From assembly GCA_015056565.1 (NCBI GenBank), contig SVGB01000005.1:1-64000 (forward strand): a stretch of DNA of 64,000 bases, given 5' to 3'. Positions 8,712-16,337 of this stretch are shown one piece after another. This stretch comes from Butyrivibrio sp. (GTDB lineage Bacteria; Bacillota; Clostridia; Lachnospirales; Lachnospiraceae). The notes under the pieces are model-generated. The model searched no databases. It was not told where the DNA came from and saw only the letters and a list, made by a program, of their open reading frames with translations. The position numbers and the translations under genes are program-made. Each line of letters starts with the position of its first letter. The stretch's first letter is position 1.

Positions 8712-9857
8712 ATGGTTAGGAAAATTTTTGCATATGTGACAGGGGGGATCCTGACGCTTTTGCTCCCTGCGTCGGTGGGACTTTCCTACCGTTCTTATGT
8801 TGAGGAAATGGAAAATACAAGGGATGAGCAAAAGAGCTTCTACAGGGAGATAATTGATGAGGAGAGCAGCTGGATATCGGGATTACAGCTTGATAACGGA
8901 GCAGTTCTTTTGTATGAGCCCGACAATGGCAGTCAGGGACACATAAATCCTTATTTTGCATGCCAGGCAATGCTTGGGCTTGTATCGGATCCTGAGGGAA
9001 GATATCTTGATCAGGTGGGGAAGTACCTGTCATGGCACACCGACAGGATCATAGAAGGAAACGGAACTGTTACGGACTATGATGTGGAAAATGGTGAGCT
9101 TGTATCCACCGGCAAGGCTGATTCCTTTGATTCCTATGCTGCTGAGTATATACTTCTTTTGTCTGAATACTTAAAGCGCAGCGGACAGGTGCCTGATGCA
9201 AGTCAGGACACGGCCCTTAGACTCCTTGCCGGCGGCTTTGAGGAGGTTCTTTTAAATGATGTGACCTATGTAAACAACAAGATGCGTATTGCGTATTTTA
9301 TGGATAACAACGAGGTTTTAGAGGCTGTTCAATTACTGGAGGACAGGCCCGAGTACGAAAAAGTTAAAGCGGTGCTTCAGACTTCGGTACCCGAAAGGTT
9401 TTATATGGCGGATAAAGGGCTGTATTCAGTAGGCATCGGCAATGACGGCATGCTGACGGGAGAGCCTGATCTTACAGATTTTTATCCGGATGCGCTGGCA
9501 CAGCTCTACCCTGTGGTCACAGGTGTTGTCTCTCCTAAGGGAGAGAGGGAGAAAAGGCTCTATGAACAGGTGTGTTCTCTCTACAGGTGGGAGGAAGGAG
9601 ATGATCTGTCGGAAAACTTTGACTGGAGCGTCATGTGCTATGTGGCCGCATGCATGTCTGATATTGAAAGAACTGATAAATATCTCGGATTATACCGGGA
9701 GGATGTAAAAAAAGACCGATCTTATCCCATGCACACCGCCAATGCCGGCTGGGTGATGAGGTGCTGCTCAAAGAGAATGGAGCAGATAGATGAAGAGTAT
9801 GAGAGTAAAACGAAATTCGGAACATATATCAATTGGTTAATAGGTGAGGTGCTATGA
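8712..9857 (+). CDS. secreted putative glycosidase-like protein, family not recognised
   Basis: A 381-residue protein with an N-terminal signal or anchor (KIFAYVTGGILTLLLPASVG). The body is helical, with pairs such as NPYFACQAMLGLV, YAAEYILLLSEYL and MCYVAACMSDIE at intervals that look like an (alpha/alpha) toroid, as in GH8, GH88/GH105 or polysaccharide-processing enzymes. I cannot point to a certain catalytic pair. I chose the ATG at 8712, behind AGGAG and ahead of the signal peptide, rather than an in-frame ATG at 8670 that would overlap CotH by 20 bases. A trimming hydrolase beside a processive synthase would fit other synthase-dependent polymer operons. The last four bases overlap wecB. 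Confidence 0.7.
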   Translation: MVRKIFAYVTGGILTLLLPASVGLSYRSYVEEMENTRDEQKSFYREIIDEESSWISGLQLDNGAVLLYEPDNGSQGHINPYFACQAMLGLVSDPEGRYLDQVGKYLSWHTDRIIEGNGTVTDYDVENGELVSTGKADSFDSYAAEYILLLSEYLKRSGQVPDASQDTALRLLAGGFEEVLLNDVTYVNNKMRIAYFMDNNEVLEAVQLLEDRPEYEKVKAVLQTSVPERFYMADKGLYSVGIGNDGMLTGEPDLTDFYPDALAQLYPVVTGVVSPKGEREKRLYEQVCSLYRWEEGDDLSENFDWSVMCYVAACMSDIERTDKYLGLYREDVKKDRSYPMHTANAGWVMRCCSKRMEQIDEEYESKTKFGTYINWLIGEVL

Positions 9858-10969
9858 AGAAAATCATGGTGGTCTTTGGGACAAGACCGGAAGCTATCAA
9901 AATGAGTCCTGTTGTAAAAGAACTTAAGAAAAGAGAAGATGCACAGGTTATAGTGTGCGTAACAGGTCAGCACAGAGAGATGCTGAGGCAGGTTCTTGAT
10001 GCCTTCGAGATTGTACCCGACTACGACCTTGATATCATGCAGGGAAGGCAGACTCTCTTTGACGTTACCTGCAGGGTCCTTGAAAGGATCAAGCCTGTAC
10101 TGGAAGAGACAAAGCCTGACGTTGTGCTGGTTCACGGTGATACTACAACAACCTTTGCTGCTGCTCTTGCCTGCTATTACCTTCAAATCCCTGTGGGGCA
10201 TGTTGAAGCAGGGCTCAGAACCCACAACATTTACTCCCCATATCCGGAGGAGTTTAACAGGCAAGGTGTGGGTCTTTTGGCAAAATATCACTTTGCGCCC
10301 ACCAAGCTGTCAGCTCAGAATCTTATTGACGAGGGGAAAAAACCGGAAGACATTTATATAACGGGGAATACAGCAATTGATGCCATTGCTACCACGGTTA
10401 AAAAGGAGTACTCCCATCCTGAGCTGGATGCGGTAAAGGATAAGCGCCTTATCCTGATAACCGCTCACAGGAGGGAAAATCTGGGAGAGCCTCTGCATCA
10501 TATGTTTAGGGCCATCAGAAGAGTCCTTGAGGAGCACGATGATGTGAGGGCAATATATCCTATTCATATGAATCCTGTTGTAAGAGAAACTGCTGATGAA
10601 GTATTTGGCGGCAGTGACAGGGTAAAGCTCATAGAGCCGCTGGATGTATTTGATTTCCATAATTTCATGTCCCGCAGCTATCTGATCCTTACAGACAGCG
10701 GTGGAATACAGGAGGAAGCCCCATCTCTTGGCAAGCCTGTTCTTGTTATGAGAGATACCACGGAGAGGCCTGAAGGAATTGAGGCCGGCACCCTGAGGCT
10801 TACCGGTACTGATGAAGAGGTGATATACAAAAACTTTACAGAGCTTTTGGATGATAAGAATGCCTATGACAAGATGGCAAAAGCTGTCAATCCATATGGC
10901 GATGGACATGCTTCTGAGAGAATTGCAGATATATTACTTAAGTGTGATAGAGTCTCATATTCAGAATGA
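9854..10969 (+). CDS. wecB: UDP-N-acetylglucosamine 2-epimerase (non-hydrolysing)
   Basis: A 371-residue enzyme that interconverts UDP-GlcNAc and UDP-ManNAc in the cytosol, supplying ManNAc units for surface glycans. It is full length. Landmarks: MVVFGTRPEAIKMSPVV at the start, VTGQHREML, VLVHGDTTTTFAAALACYY, GHVEAGLRTHNIYSPYPEE (catalytic acidic and His residues), ITAHRRENLG and LTDSGGIQEEAPSLGKPVLV. It overlaps the preceding gene by four bases (ATGA-type coupling) and closes the operon. A convergent HipA-like module begins four bases after its stop and no terminator is visible between them. The presence of wecB suggests that the operon's polymer, or its linkage unit, contains ManNAc. Confidence 0.95.
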   Translation: MKKIMVVFGTRPEAIKMSPVVKELKKREDAQVIVCVTGQHREMLRQVLDAFEIVPDYDLDIMQGRQTLFDVTCRVLERIKPVLEETKPDVVLVHGDTTTTFAAALACYYLQIPVGHVEAGLRTHNIYSPYPEEFNRQGVGLLAKYHFAPTKLSAQNLIDEGKKPEDIYITGNTAIDAIATTVKKEYSHPELDAVKDKRLILITAHRRENLGEPLHHMFRAIRRVLEEHDDVRAIYPIHMNPVVRETADEVFGGSDRVKLIEPLDVFDFHNFMSRSYLILTDSGGIQEEAPSLGKPVLVMRDTTERPEGIEAGTLRLTGTDEEVIYKNFTELLDDKNAYDKMAKAVNPYGDGHASERIADILLKCDRVSYSE

Positions 10970-10973
10970 TGGC

Positions 10974-11771
10974 CTACCACCTGAGTTTTAACACATCTTT
11001 TTTAAGGTATAGATTCCCCTTAACGTCTTCCTTTAGCGGCGTTAATTGTTCCTGCTTTACCATGTAGGCCAGGTTTTGGCGTGAACACTCAAGGATCATG
11101 CAGCTATCAGAAGTGTCAACAATATTGTATTTTGTAAAGGACAGAAAATCCTCGTAAGTCAGTGGGACTAGCTGTCCTTTTTCATACAGTAGCCATGAAG
11201 GTACATCGATTGAGTCATTGAATGTAATATAGTAGCCATCACTTCCAAGCATGCAGGATGAAAAGAGAAGCTGGTTTTCCATGACCTTATCTATCTTTTC
11301 AACACCATCCAGATCTGATAAAGCAGTCTTTTTTACTGTGCCATCTGCAAAAAAACACAGAAGAGTATTGTCAGTAGCAGCAATACAGTCCACTAGATTG
11401 TGCTTGCGGCGGGCGATCACATAATCTGGCAAAGAATCAGTTCTTTTGATATATAGAGAGTCCTGAGAGCAGCGACCATGTGAAAGCTCAAGGAGTCTCA
11501 TTTCATCGTATTCTTTAAGTTTATGGGTCTTTAGTATGCTGGATATGTTTTGTCTTCCACTTGGGATGATACGTTCCTTGACCCACATCAGGCTAAACTC
11601 TCTTCCTATTGTGTAGATACCTTTTTTGACAAGAGGGGAAAAGAGAAATGGCAGGCTCCATTCATCGAGAGCATCATCAAGTTCTATCAGGAAGTTCTTT
11701 TCTTTTTCATAATAAAGAAGTATGCCTACTACCGTGTTATTATCCTCGTTTATCATTTCATAGATCTTCAT
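10974..11771 (-). CDS. HipA-module partner: DUF2442-like domain plus C-terminal helix-turn-helix
   Basis: A 265-residue protein encoded downstream of a HipA-like kinase with a 14-base overlap. The N-terminal part (residues 1-120) has no match I can name. Residues about 125-200 (VDCIAATDNTLLCFFADGTV ... YYITFNDSIDVPSW) have the strand pattern of DUF2442 repeats. Residues about 210-262 form a short MerR/excisionase-like DNA-binding element, with CSRQNLAYMVKQEQL as the likely recognition region followed by LYLKKDVLKLRW. This suggests an antitoxin or autoregulator for the neighbouring kinase, binding the palindromes upstream at 12585-12644. That role is inference; the gene order (kinase first, partner second) is the reverse of classical hipBA. 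Confidence 0.7.
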   Translation of the reverse strand: MKIYEMINEDNNTVVGILLYYEKEKNFLIELDDALDEWSLPFLFSPLVKKGIYTIGREFSLMWVKERIIPSGRQNISSILKTHKLKEYDEMRLLELSHGRCSQDSLYIKRTDSLPDYVIARRKHNLVDCIAATDNTLLCFFADGTVKKTALSDLDGVEKIDKVMENQLLFSSCMLGSDGYYITFNDSIDVPSWLLYEKGQLVPLTYEDFLSFTKYNIVDTSDSCMILECSRQNLAYMVKQEQLTPLKEDVKGNLYLKKDVLKLRW

Positions 11772-12567
11772 AAATCCTGTACCTTTCGTAGATCATTTTC
11801 CAGATCTGATCCCTGAATGTTTTTGAGAGAATATCATCAAGGCCGTCGAACAGTTCTTTCTTGTGGCTGGGCCCAAGAATACCTGTCAGGGGCTTAACTT
11901 CAGAAGCTATGAGCTTCAGGTTTTCGAAACATGAAAAGCTGCCAATAAAATTGTTACATGGCTTATCCGCTAAAACATCGAACTGCTTTGCCTCCTTGTC
12001 AGAAGTACAAGAGTACAGCAGTGATACACCATGATCAAAAAGTGGAGCTATTCTGGTCGTATGTGTTCTGGAGTTACGTAATATTTCGATGTTTGCGCCG
12101 TGTCTGTCCCTGTTCATGATCAAATAGTCTGTGACAAGCATTGTGTCAATGTACTTCTGCCAGCCATGGCGGACACAAAAATCATAATGCGATTCGCCAG
12201 GAAGAGAATCTATCCTGTAAAAATCATCAAGTGCAACCTTACTTTCTCCTCGATGTTTAAAATCATTGGAAGCACACAACCATGTGCTGTATTTCTTTTG
12301 CTCTATTTCAATATCAGCATTGATAAGCTCATACTCAAGATGATCGATCCCGAAAATGGTCAGAAGCCTGTCGACAATGATCTCATTTATGCACTCGTGA
12401 CCAACTATCCCTCTTGCGGGATCGAAATTAGAAAGTTTGTAATATTTCTTTTCTCCACTGATAATAGAACTGGATTTTAAAAAAGTGCCTGCAGTCCCAC
12501 TGGATGAACGGATGTGAGACCAGTTCAGATATGTAAGATCTTGTTTTTGAAGTGTTAATTTTGCCAT
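11758..12567 (-). CDS. HipA-like serine/threonine kinase domain protein (putative toxin)
   Basis: A 269-residue protein with HipA-type kinase motifs: a nucleotide-binding lysine in KYYKLSN (about 41-47), the catalytic loop LIMNRDRHGANIEIL (about 148-162) with its Asp and Asn, and the metal-binding LFDHG (about 175-180). It is much shorter than HipA of E. coli (about 440 residues) because it lacks a full N-subdomain. HipA kinases inactivate targets such as glutamyl-tRNA synthetase by phosphorylation; the target here is unknown. It is transcribed from a promoter matching TTGACG-17-TATAAT that is flanked by two operator palindromes. Start ATG at 12567 follows AGGTAG. Kinase-family membership is well supported; toxin function is inferred. 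Confidence 0.8.
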   Translation of the reverse strand: MAKLTLQKQDLTYLNWSHIRSSSGTAGTFLKSSSIISGEKKYYKLSNFDPARGIVGHECINEIIVDRLLTIFGIDHLEYELINADIEIEQKKYSTWLCASNDFKHRGESKVALDDFYRIDSLPGESHYDFCVRHGWQKYIDTMLVTDYLIMNRDRHGANIEILRNSRTHTTRIAPLFDHGVSLLYSCTSDKEAKQFDVLADKPCNNFIGSFSCFENLKLIASEVKPLTGILGPSHKKELFDGLDDILSKTFRDQIWKMIYERYRIYEDL

Positions 12568-12584
12568 GTATGCTACCTATTAAA

Positions 12585-12644
12585 ATTTGACGTGCGTAAA
12601 ATAATCTATACTAATTATATATAATTATTTGACGCACGTCAAAT
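12585..12644. promoter_or_regulatory. paired 21-bp inverted-repeat operator of the HipA-like module
   Basis: Two 21-base arms, 12585-12605 and 12624-12644, are inverted copies of each other with 20 of 21 positions matching, separated by 18 bases. The right arm contains TTGACGCACGTCAA, itself a dyad of TTGACG and CGTCAA; the left contains TTGACGTGCGTAAA with one changed base. One arm covers the -35 element and the other lies just after the -10 of the kinase promoter, which is the classical arrangement for autorepression with looping or cooperative binding. The likely binder is the HTH partner protein at 10974-11771. Confidence 0.8.
12614..12642 (-). promoter_or_regulatory. sigma-A promoter of the HipA-like module
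   Basis: On the minus strand, TTGACG (12637-12642) and TATAAT (12614-12619) are separated by exactly 17 bases. The expected start is near 12607, about 40 bases before the kinase ATG. The -35 lies within the right operator arm. Confidence 0.8.
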
Positions 12645-12727
12645 AAACTCAAGTAAAAATCGTCCTATACCCACCACCCTCAGAATTCGATATAATTGTT
12701 CTATCGATAATTTAGGAGGAAAGAGAA

Positions 12728-13153
12728 ATGGCAATTGACAATAACTGCGGATACTGTGTAGGAGGGGAGCCTCTTGCGAAATTTGGAATTAAGATCTGTG
12801 ACCTTGATGTAAGCCAGCTGATCCTTTTTAAGGAGCAGAGCCACAAGGGCAGATGCATCGTGGCTTACAAGGATCATGTCAGCGAGATCGTTGATATATC
12901 TGACGAGGACAGAAACAAGTTCTTTGCAGACGTAAACAGAGCTGCAAAGGCAATCCACAAGGCATTTAACCCTGATAAAGTCAACTACGGCGCATATGGC
13001 GACACAGGTTGTCACCTTCACATGCACCTGGTTCCCAAGTACAAGGACGGCTTTGAGTGGGGCGGAGTTTTCGAGATGAACCCACAGAAGGTCTTTCTTT
13101 CAGATGCTGAGTACGACGAGCTTATTAAACAGATTAAGGACAATCTGGAGTAA
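12728..13153 (+). CDS. HIT family (histidine triad) hydrolase
   Basis: A 141-residue histidine-triad protein. The motif HLHMHL near residues 96-101 gives the His-x-His-x-His active site for nucleotidyl transfer or hydrolysis, on substrates such as AMP-lysine or dinucleoside polyphosphates. An N-terminal CGYCVGG recalls the zinc-binding cysteines of some HIT proteins. A TATAAT at 12691-12696 and an excellent AGGAGGA at 12714-12720 precede the ATG, and the -35 is weak. It lies eight bases before the RsmH-like gene, with which it probably forms an operon. Confidence 0.9.
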   Translation: MAIDNNCGYCVGGEPLAKFGIKICDLDVSQLILFKEQSHKGRCIVAYKDHVSEIVDISDEDRNKFFADVNRAAKAIHKAFNPDKVNYGAYGDTGCHLHMHLVPKYKDGFEWGGVFEMNPQKVFLSDAEYDELIKQIKDNLE

Positions 13154-13161
13154 AGCATATA

Positions 13162-14205
13162 ATGGCAGAACAGCAGCACAAGAGACGAGTTCACTATTCG
13201 GGCAAGTACCCAAAAAAGTTTGAAGAAAAATACAAAGAGCAGAATCCTGACAAGTACAAGGACACCATAGATCATGTAATTGCTAAGGGGTCAACTCCTG
13301 CTGGAATGCACATTTCCATCATGGTAAAAGAGATCCTGGACTTTTTACAGATCCATCCAGGGCAGCAGGGCCTTGACTGTACTCTGGGGTATGGTGGCCA
13401 CACCAGGAAGATGTTGGAAAAACTGGAGGGCCGTGGTTGTATCTACGGCCTTGATGTTGACCCTATAGAGTCTGAAAAGACCGTAAAGCGTCTTAGAGAT
13501 GCTGGCTTTGGCGAAGATGCCTTTAAGTTCAGGCTTATTAACTTTGCAAACATAGATCAGGTGGCGGCTGAAGCTGGTAAGTTTGATTTTGTCCTAGCTG
13601 ACCTTGGGGTTTCTTCCATGCAGATCGACAACCCTGAGAGGGGCTTTTCCTACAAGGTTGATGGGCCTCTGGACCTTCGCCTTGACCCGGCTAACGGAGA
13701 GTCGGCAGCAGAGCGCCTTAAGCACATCACAAGGGATGAGTTCGTGGGAATGATGGTTGAAAACTCTGATGAGCCCTATGCTGAGGAGATAGCTGACAAG
13801 GTCTTTTCCTTTATGAAAAAAGGCAGGAGCATTGATACCACAACAGCCCTCAGGGAAGCCATCGAAAGCGCCCTCTGGAAGCTTCCTAAGGATGAGAAAG
13901 CAGACGCTGTTAAAAAAAGCTGCGCCAGAGTCTTCCAGGCTCTTCGAATAGACGTAAACAGCGAGTTTGAAGTGTTGTATGCTTTTCTTGAGAAGCTCCC
14001 TGGTATCCTTAATCCTGGCGCAAGAGTGGCAATCCTTACCTTCCACTCAGGAGAGGACAGACTTGTGAAAAAGTCCTTTAAAGAGCTTCAGAAAAACGGC
14101 GTTTACAGCAAAGTTTCATCTGATGTAATAAGGCCTTCTTCTGAGGAGTGCAGGATCAATCCCCGCAGCAAGTCCACCAAGATGCGCTGGGCTATTAAAA
14201 GTTAA
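13162..14205 (+). CDS. RsmH/MraW-like 16S rRNA methyltransferase paralogue with N-terminal extension
   Basis: A 347-residue class I SAM methyltransferase of the RsmH family, which N4-methylates C1402 of 16S rRNA. Motifs are GLDCTLGYGGHTRKML (SAM loop, about 71-85), FDFVLADLGVSSMQID, and the C-terminal FHSGEDRLVKK and NPRSKSTKMRWAIK. A lysine-rich tail of about 45 residues precedes the usual start of the family (MHISIMVKEIL). Canonical rsmH lies in the division and cell wall cluster next to ftsL and pbp genes; none of those is here, so this is probably the second, stand-alone copy found in some clostridia. The exact substrate is therefore uncertain. Confidence 0.85.
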   Translation: MAEQQHKRRVHYSGKYPKKFEEKYKEQNPDKYKDTIDHVIAKGSTPAGMHISIMVKEILDFLQIHPGQQGLDCTLGYGGHTRKMLEKLEGRGCIYGLDVDPIESEKTVKRLRDAGFGEDAFKFRLINFANIDQVAAEAGKFDFVLADLGVSSMQIDNPERGFSYKVDGPLDLRLDPANGESAAERLKHITRDEFVGMMVENSDEPYAEEIADKVFSFMKKGRSIDTTTALREAIESALWKLPKDEKADAVKKSCARVFQALRIDVNSEFEVLYAFLEKLPGILNPGARVAILTFHSGEDRLVKKSFKELQKNGVYSKVSSDVIRPSSEECRINPRSKSTKMRWAIKS

Positions 14206-14222
14206 AGAAATCGGAGACACAG

Positions 14223-14711
14223 ATGGCAAGATCTGAATACCTTACAACCCTGTGCTACCTTGAAAGAGGTGACAGCTACCTCATGATGCACAGAATTTCC
14301 AAGAAAAAAGACATAAACAAGGACAAATGGATTGGCGTAGGCGGTCACTTTGAAGAGGGAGAGAGCCCTGAAGAGTGTATAAAAAGAGAAATTTTGGAAG
14401 AGACAGGCTACGACATTCCGCTGGATGAAATAGAATACAGGGCAGTGATCACCTTTATTTCTGATAAGGGCGACTATGAGCTTATGAGTCTTTTTACCGC
14501 AAAGGCTCCTGACAGTGAGCCTATCCCCTGCGACGAAGGCGTGTTTGAATGGGTGAAAAAAGATGAGGTCTACGCCCTTAATTTATGGGAGGGAGACAAG
14601 ATATTCTTTAAGGAACTTGAAAAAAGTGATAAGTTCTTTTCCCTGAAAATGCGGTATGATAAAGAGGACAAACTGATCGAGGCAGTGCTGAATGGTAGAA
14701 ATATTCTGTGA
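14223..14711 (+). CDS. Nudix hydrolase (MutT-like)
   Basis: A 162-residue Nudix protein. The box GHFEEGESPEECIKREILEE followed by TGY (about residues 39-61) has all metal-binding glutamates. The sequence around it (LCYLERGDSYLMMHRISKKK) resembles 8-oxo-dGTP diphosphatases of Gram-positives, so nucleotide-pool sanitation is likely; the substrate is not proven. It sits 17 bases after the RsmH-like gene in the same direction. Confidence 0.9.
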   Translation: MARSEYLTTLCYLERGDSYLMMHRISKKKDINKDKWIGVGGHFEEGESPEECIKREILEETGYDIPLDEIEYRAVITFISDKGDYELMSLFTAKAPDSEPIPCDEGVFEWVKKDEVYALNLWEGDKIFFKELEKSDKFFSLKMRYDKEDKLIEAVLNGRNIL

Positions 14712-14764
14712 AAGGGGTCAGTGATCAGAGTTACTCAGAGTTAGTTTTTGATCTACAGGTGGTT

Positions 14765-15610
14765 ATGAGGAGTATGAAAAAGAAAATTTTGGCAGCAGGA
14801 CTTGTTGTTTCATTTATCCTGTCCGGCTGCAGCTTAAGTGATTATAATGAAGGACTTGATGATGCCAACGAGCTTGTAAGCGGCGTTGTGGATGCCATGA
14901 GCGACATGGCAAGCGGTGCATCTTCTGTAATGCAGGATGCATCGCCAACAGCGTCATCTATAGCAGATGAAGTGAAAAACAGCATTGACGTAGTAAAAGA
15001 CAGCGGAGTGCTTGATGAGGTCAAGGAAAATGTAAAAGACAGCGTTAAAGAGGCTGGAGATAAGGCCACAGATGCAGCAAAGCAGTCAATTAAAGATGCT
15101 GCTAAGGATGCATTAAACGGCATTTCCAAGGATGCTTTAAATGATGCTGCATCAGAGGCACTTTCAACCGTTGATAGCAGCAGTACAGCTGGAATCCTTA
15201 AATCCGCTGCGGATATTGAACTTACCGATACTGATGGAAATGGTAAAAACTATCATTTCTACTATGCTGGAGATGATTTCACAGCCATCTACACCCCGGA
15301 CAACTGGAAGGTTAAGGACTCCTACAGAGTTCACAGTGAGGCAGACATGATCATCATCTGTCAGGCTCTTATTGATGAGCATCCTGTTCATGGAAAAGAC
15401 CTGGTTAGCTACCGCACAGCAGAAGATATGGCCTATGAGTGGCAGATCCATAACATGGGTTATGCTTTCTTTTCAGATGATGAGAACCTCAGGAACAAGG
15501 CCAAAGATGTGGACTTTGATCCCAAGGATCAGGGGCTTACCATAGAGGATTTTTATGAATCCAGGACAGGCAAGGAGTTTGACGTCAATGTGATACTTGG
15601 CGGCGGCTGA
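14765..15610 (+). CDS. lipoprotein of unknown function with helical alanine/aspartate-rich region
   Basis: A lipoprotein with a signal peptide (KKKILAAGLVVSFILSGCS), where LSGC is the lipobox. Mature residues up to about 160 are rich in Ala, Asp, Ser and Lys and appear continuously helical (for example KDSVKEAGDKATDAAKQSIK). A C-terminal domain of about 110 residues starts with a YHFYYAGDDFTAIYTPDNW segment; I do not recognise it. I chose the ATG at 14765, behind AGGTGG. An ATG at 14774 is also possible, and an upstream start at 14708 would bury the signal peptide. The cytoplasmic membrane's outer face is the expected location. Confidence 0.75.
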   Translation: MRSMKKKILAAGLVVSFILSGCSLSDYNEGLDDANELVSGVVDAMSDMASGASSVMQDASPTASSIADEVKNSIDVVKDSGVLDEVKENVKDSVKEAGDKATDAAKQSIKDAAKDALNGISKDALNDAASEALSTVDSSSTAGILKSAADIELTDTDGNGKNYHFYYAGDDFTAIYTPDNWKVKDSYRVHSEADMIIICQALIDEHPVHGKDLVSYRTAEDMAYEWQIHNMGYAFFSDDENLRNKAKDVDFDPKDQGLTIEDFYESRTGKEFDVNVILGGG

Positions 15611-15651
15611 ATAACAGTAACGCCAACCGCGTAAATCTTGGAGCAATAATC

Positions 15652-16308
15652 TTGAAATACCAAAACATTGTAAAAGCAAAATTTATAGCAAGACCAAACA
15701 GGTTCATTGCCAGAGTAGATATAGATGGCAATGAACTTGTTGTTCATGTGAAGAATACAGGTCGCTGCAAAGAGCTTCTTACCCCGGGCTGCACTGTATA
15801 TCTTGAAAAGGCAGAAAATCCTGAGAGAAAGACGCCCTATGACCTTGTGGCAGTCAAAAAAGATGGCCGCATAATTAACATCGATTCCCAGGCCCCTAAT
15901 ACAGTGGTAAAAGAGTGGCTACTAGCACAAAATTATTATGATCTAATTAAACCCGAGTATAAATATGGGGATTCCAGGATAGATTTTTACATGGAAAAAG
16001 GGGATAAAAAGTTCCTGATGGAAGTTAAGGGATGTACTCTTTTTGTAGATGGAATCGGATATTTTCCTGATGCACCAACAGAGCGTGGAGCCAAGCATTT
16101 AAGAGAACTTACCGCAGCTGTTAAATCTGGATTTAACACTGCGATAGCATTTGTTATTCAAGGGGAGGGCATATCAGAAGTAAGGCCCAATGATGTAACT
16201 GACCCTGACTTTACCAAGGCATTTTATGAAGCAAAAAAAGCCGGTGTTAAAATTTTATTCTTGAAATGCAAGGTGACAGAGGATAGCCTATATATTGTTT
16301 CGCAATAA
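15652..16308 (+). CDS. sfsA: SfsA family DNA-binding/nuclease-like protein
   Basis: A 218-residue SfsA homologue, full length. Conserved stretches are KARFIARPNRF-like residues at the start, HVKNTGRCKELLTPG, IDSQAPNTVVKEWL, RIDFYMEKGDKKFLMEVKGC (PD-(D/E)XK-like Asp and Glu-x-Lys), FPDAPTERGAKHLREL and EVRPNDVTDPDF. SfsA was named for sugar fermentation stimulation in E. coli; its molecular role is still unclear. The start is a TTG at 15652 with TTGGAG eight bases upstream, and no in-frame ATG is better placed. Confidence 0.93.
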   Translation: MKYQNIVKAKFIARPNRFIARVDIDGNELVVHVKNTGRCKELLTPGCTVYLEKAENPERKTPYDLVAVKKDGRIINIDSQAPNTVVKEWLLAQNYYDLIKPEYKYGDSRIDFYMEKGDKKFLMEVKGCTLFVDGIGYFPDAPTERGAKHLRELTAAVKSGFNTAIAFVIQGEGISEVRPNDVTDPDFTKAFYEAKKAGVKILFLKCKVTEDSLYIVSQ

Positions 16309-16337
16309 ATATAGGAAAGATTGTTGAGGGTAAATAA

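Noticed and set aside
15001..15170. Tandem repeat in the alanine/aspartate-rich part of the lipoprotein gene
   Set aside because: The recurring Lys-Asp-Ala pattern is compositional; the DNA does not repeat with a fixed period.
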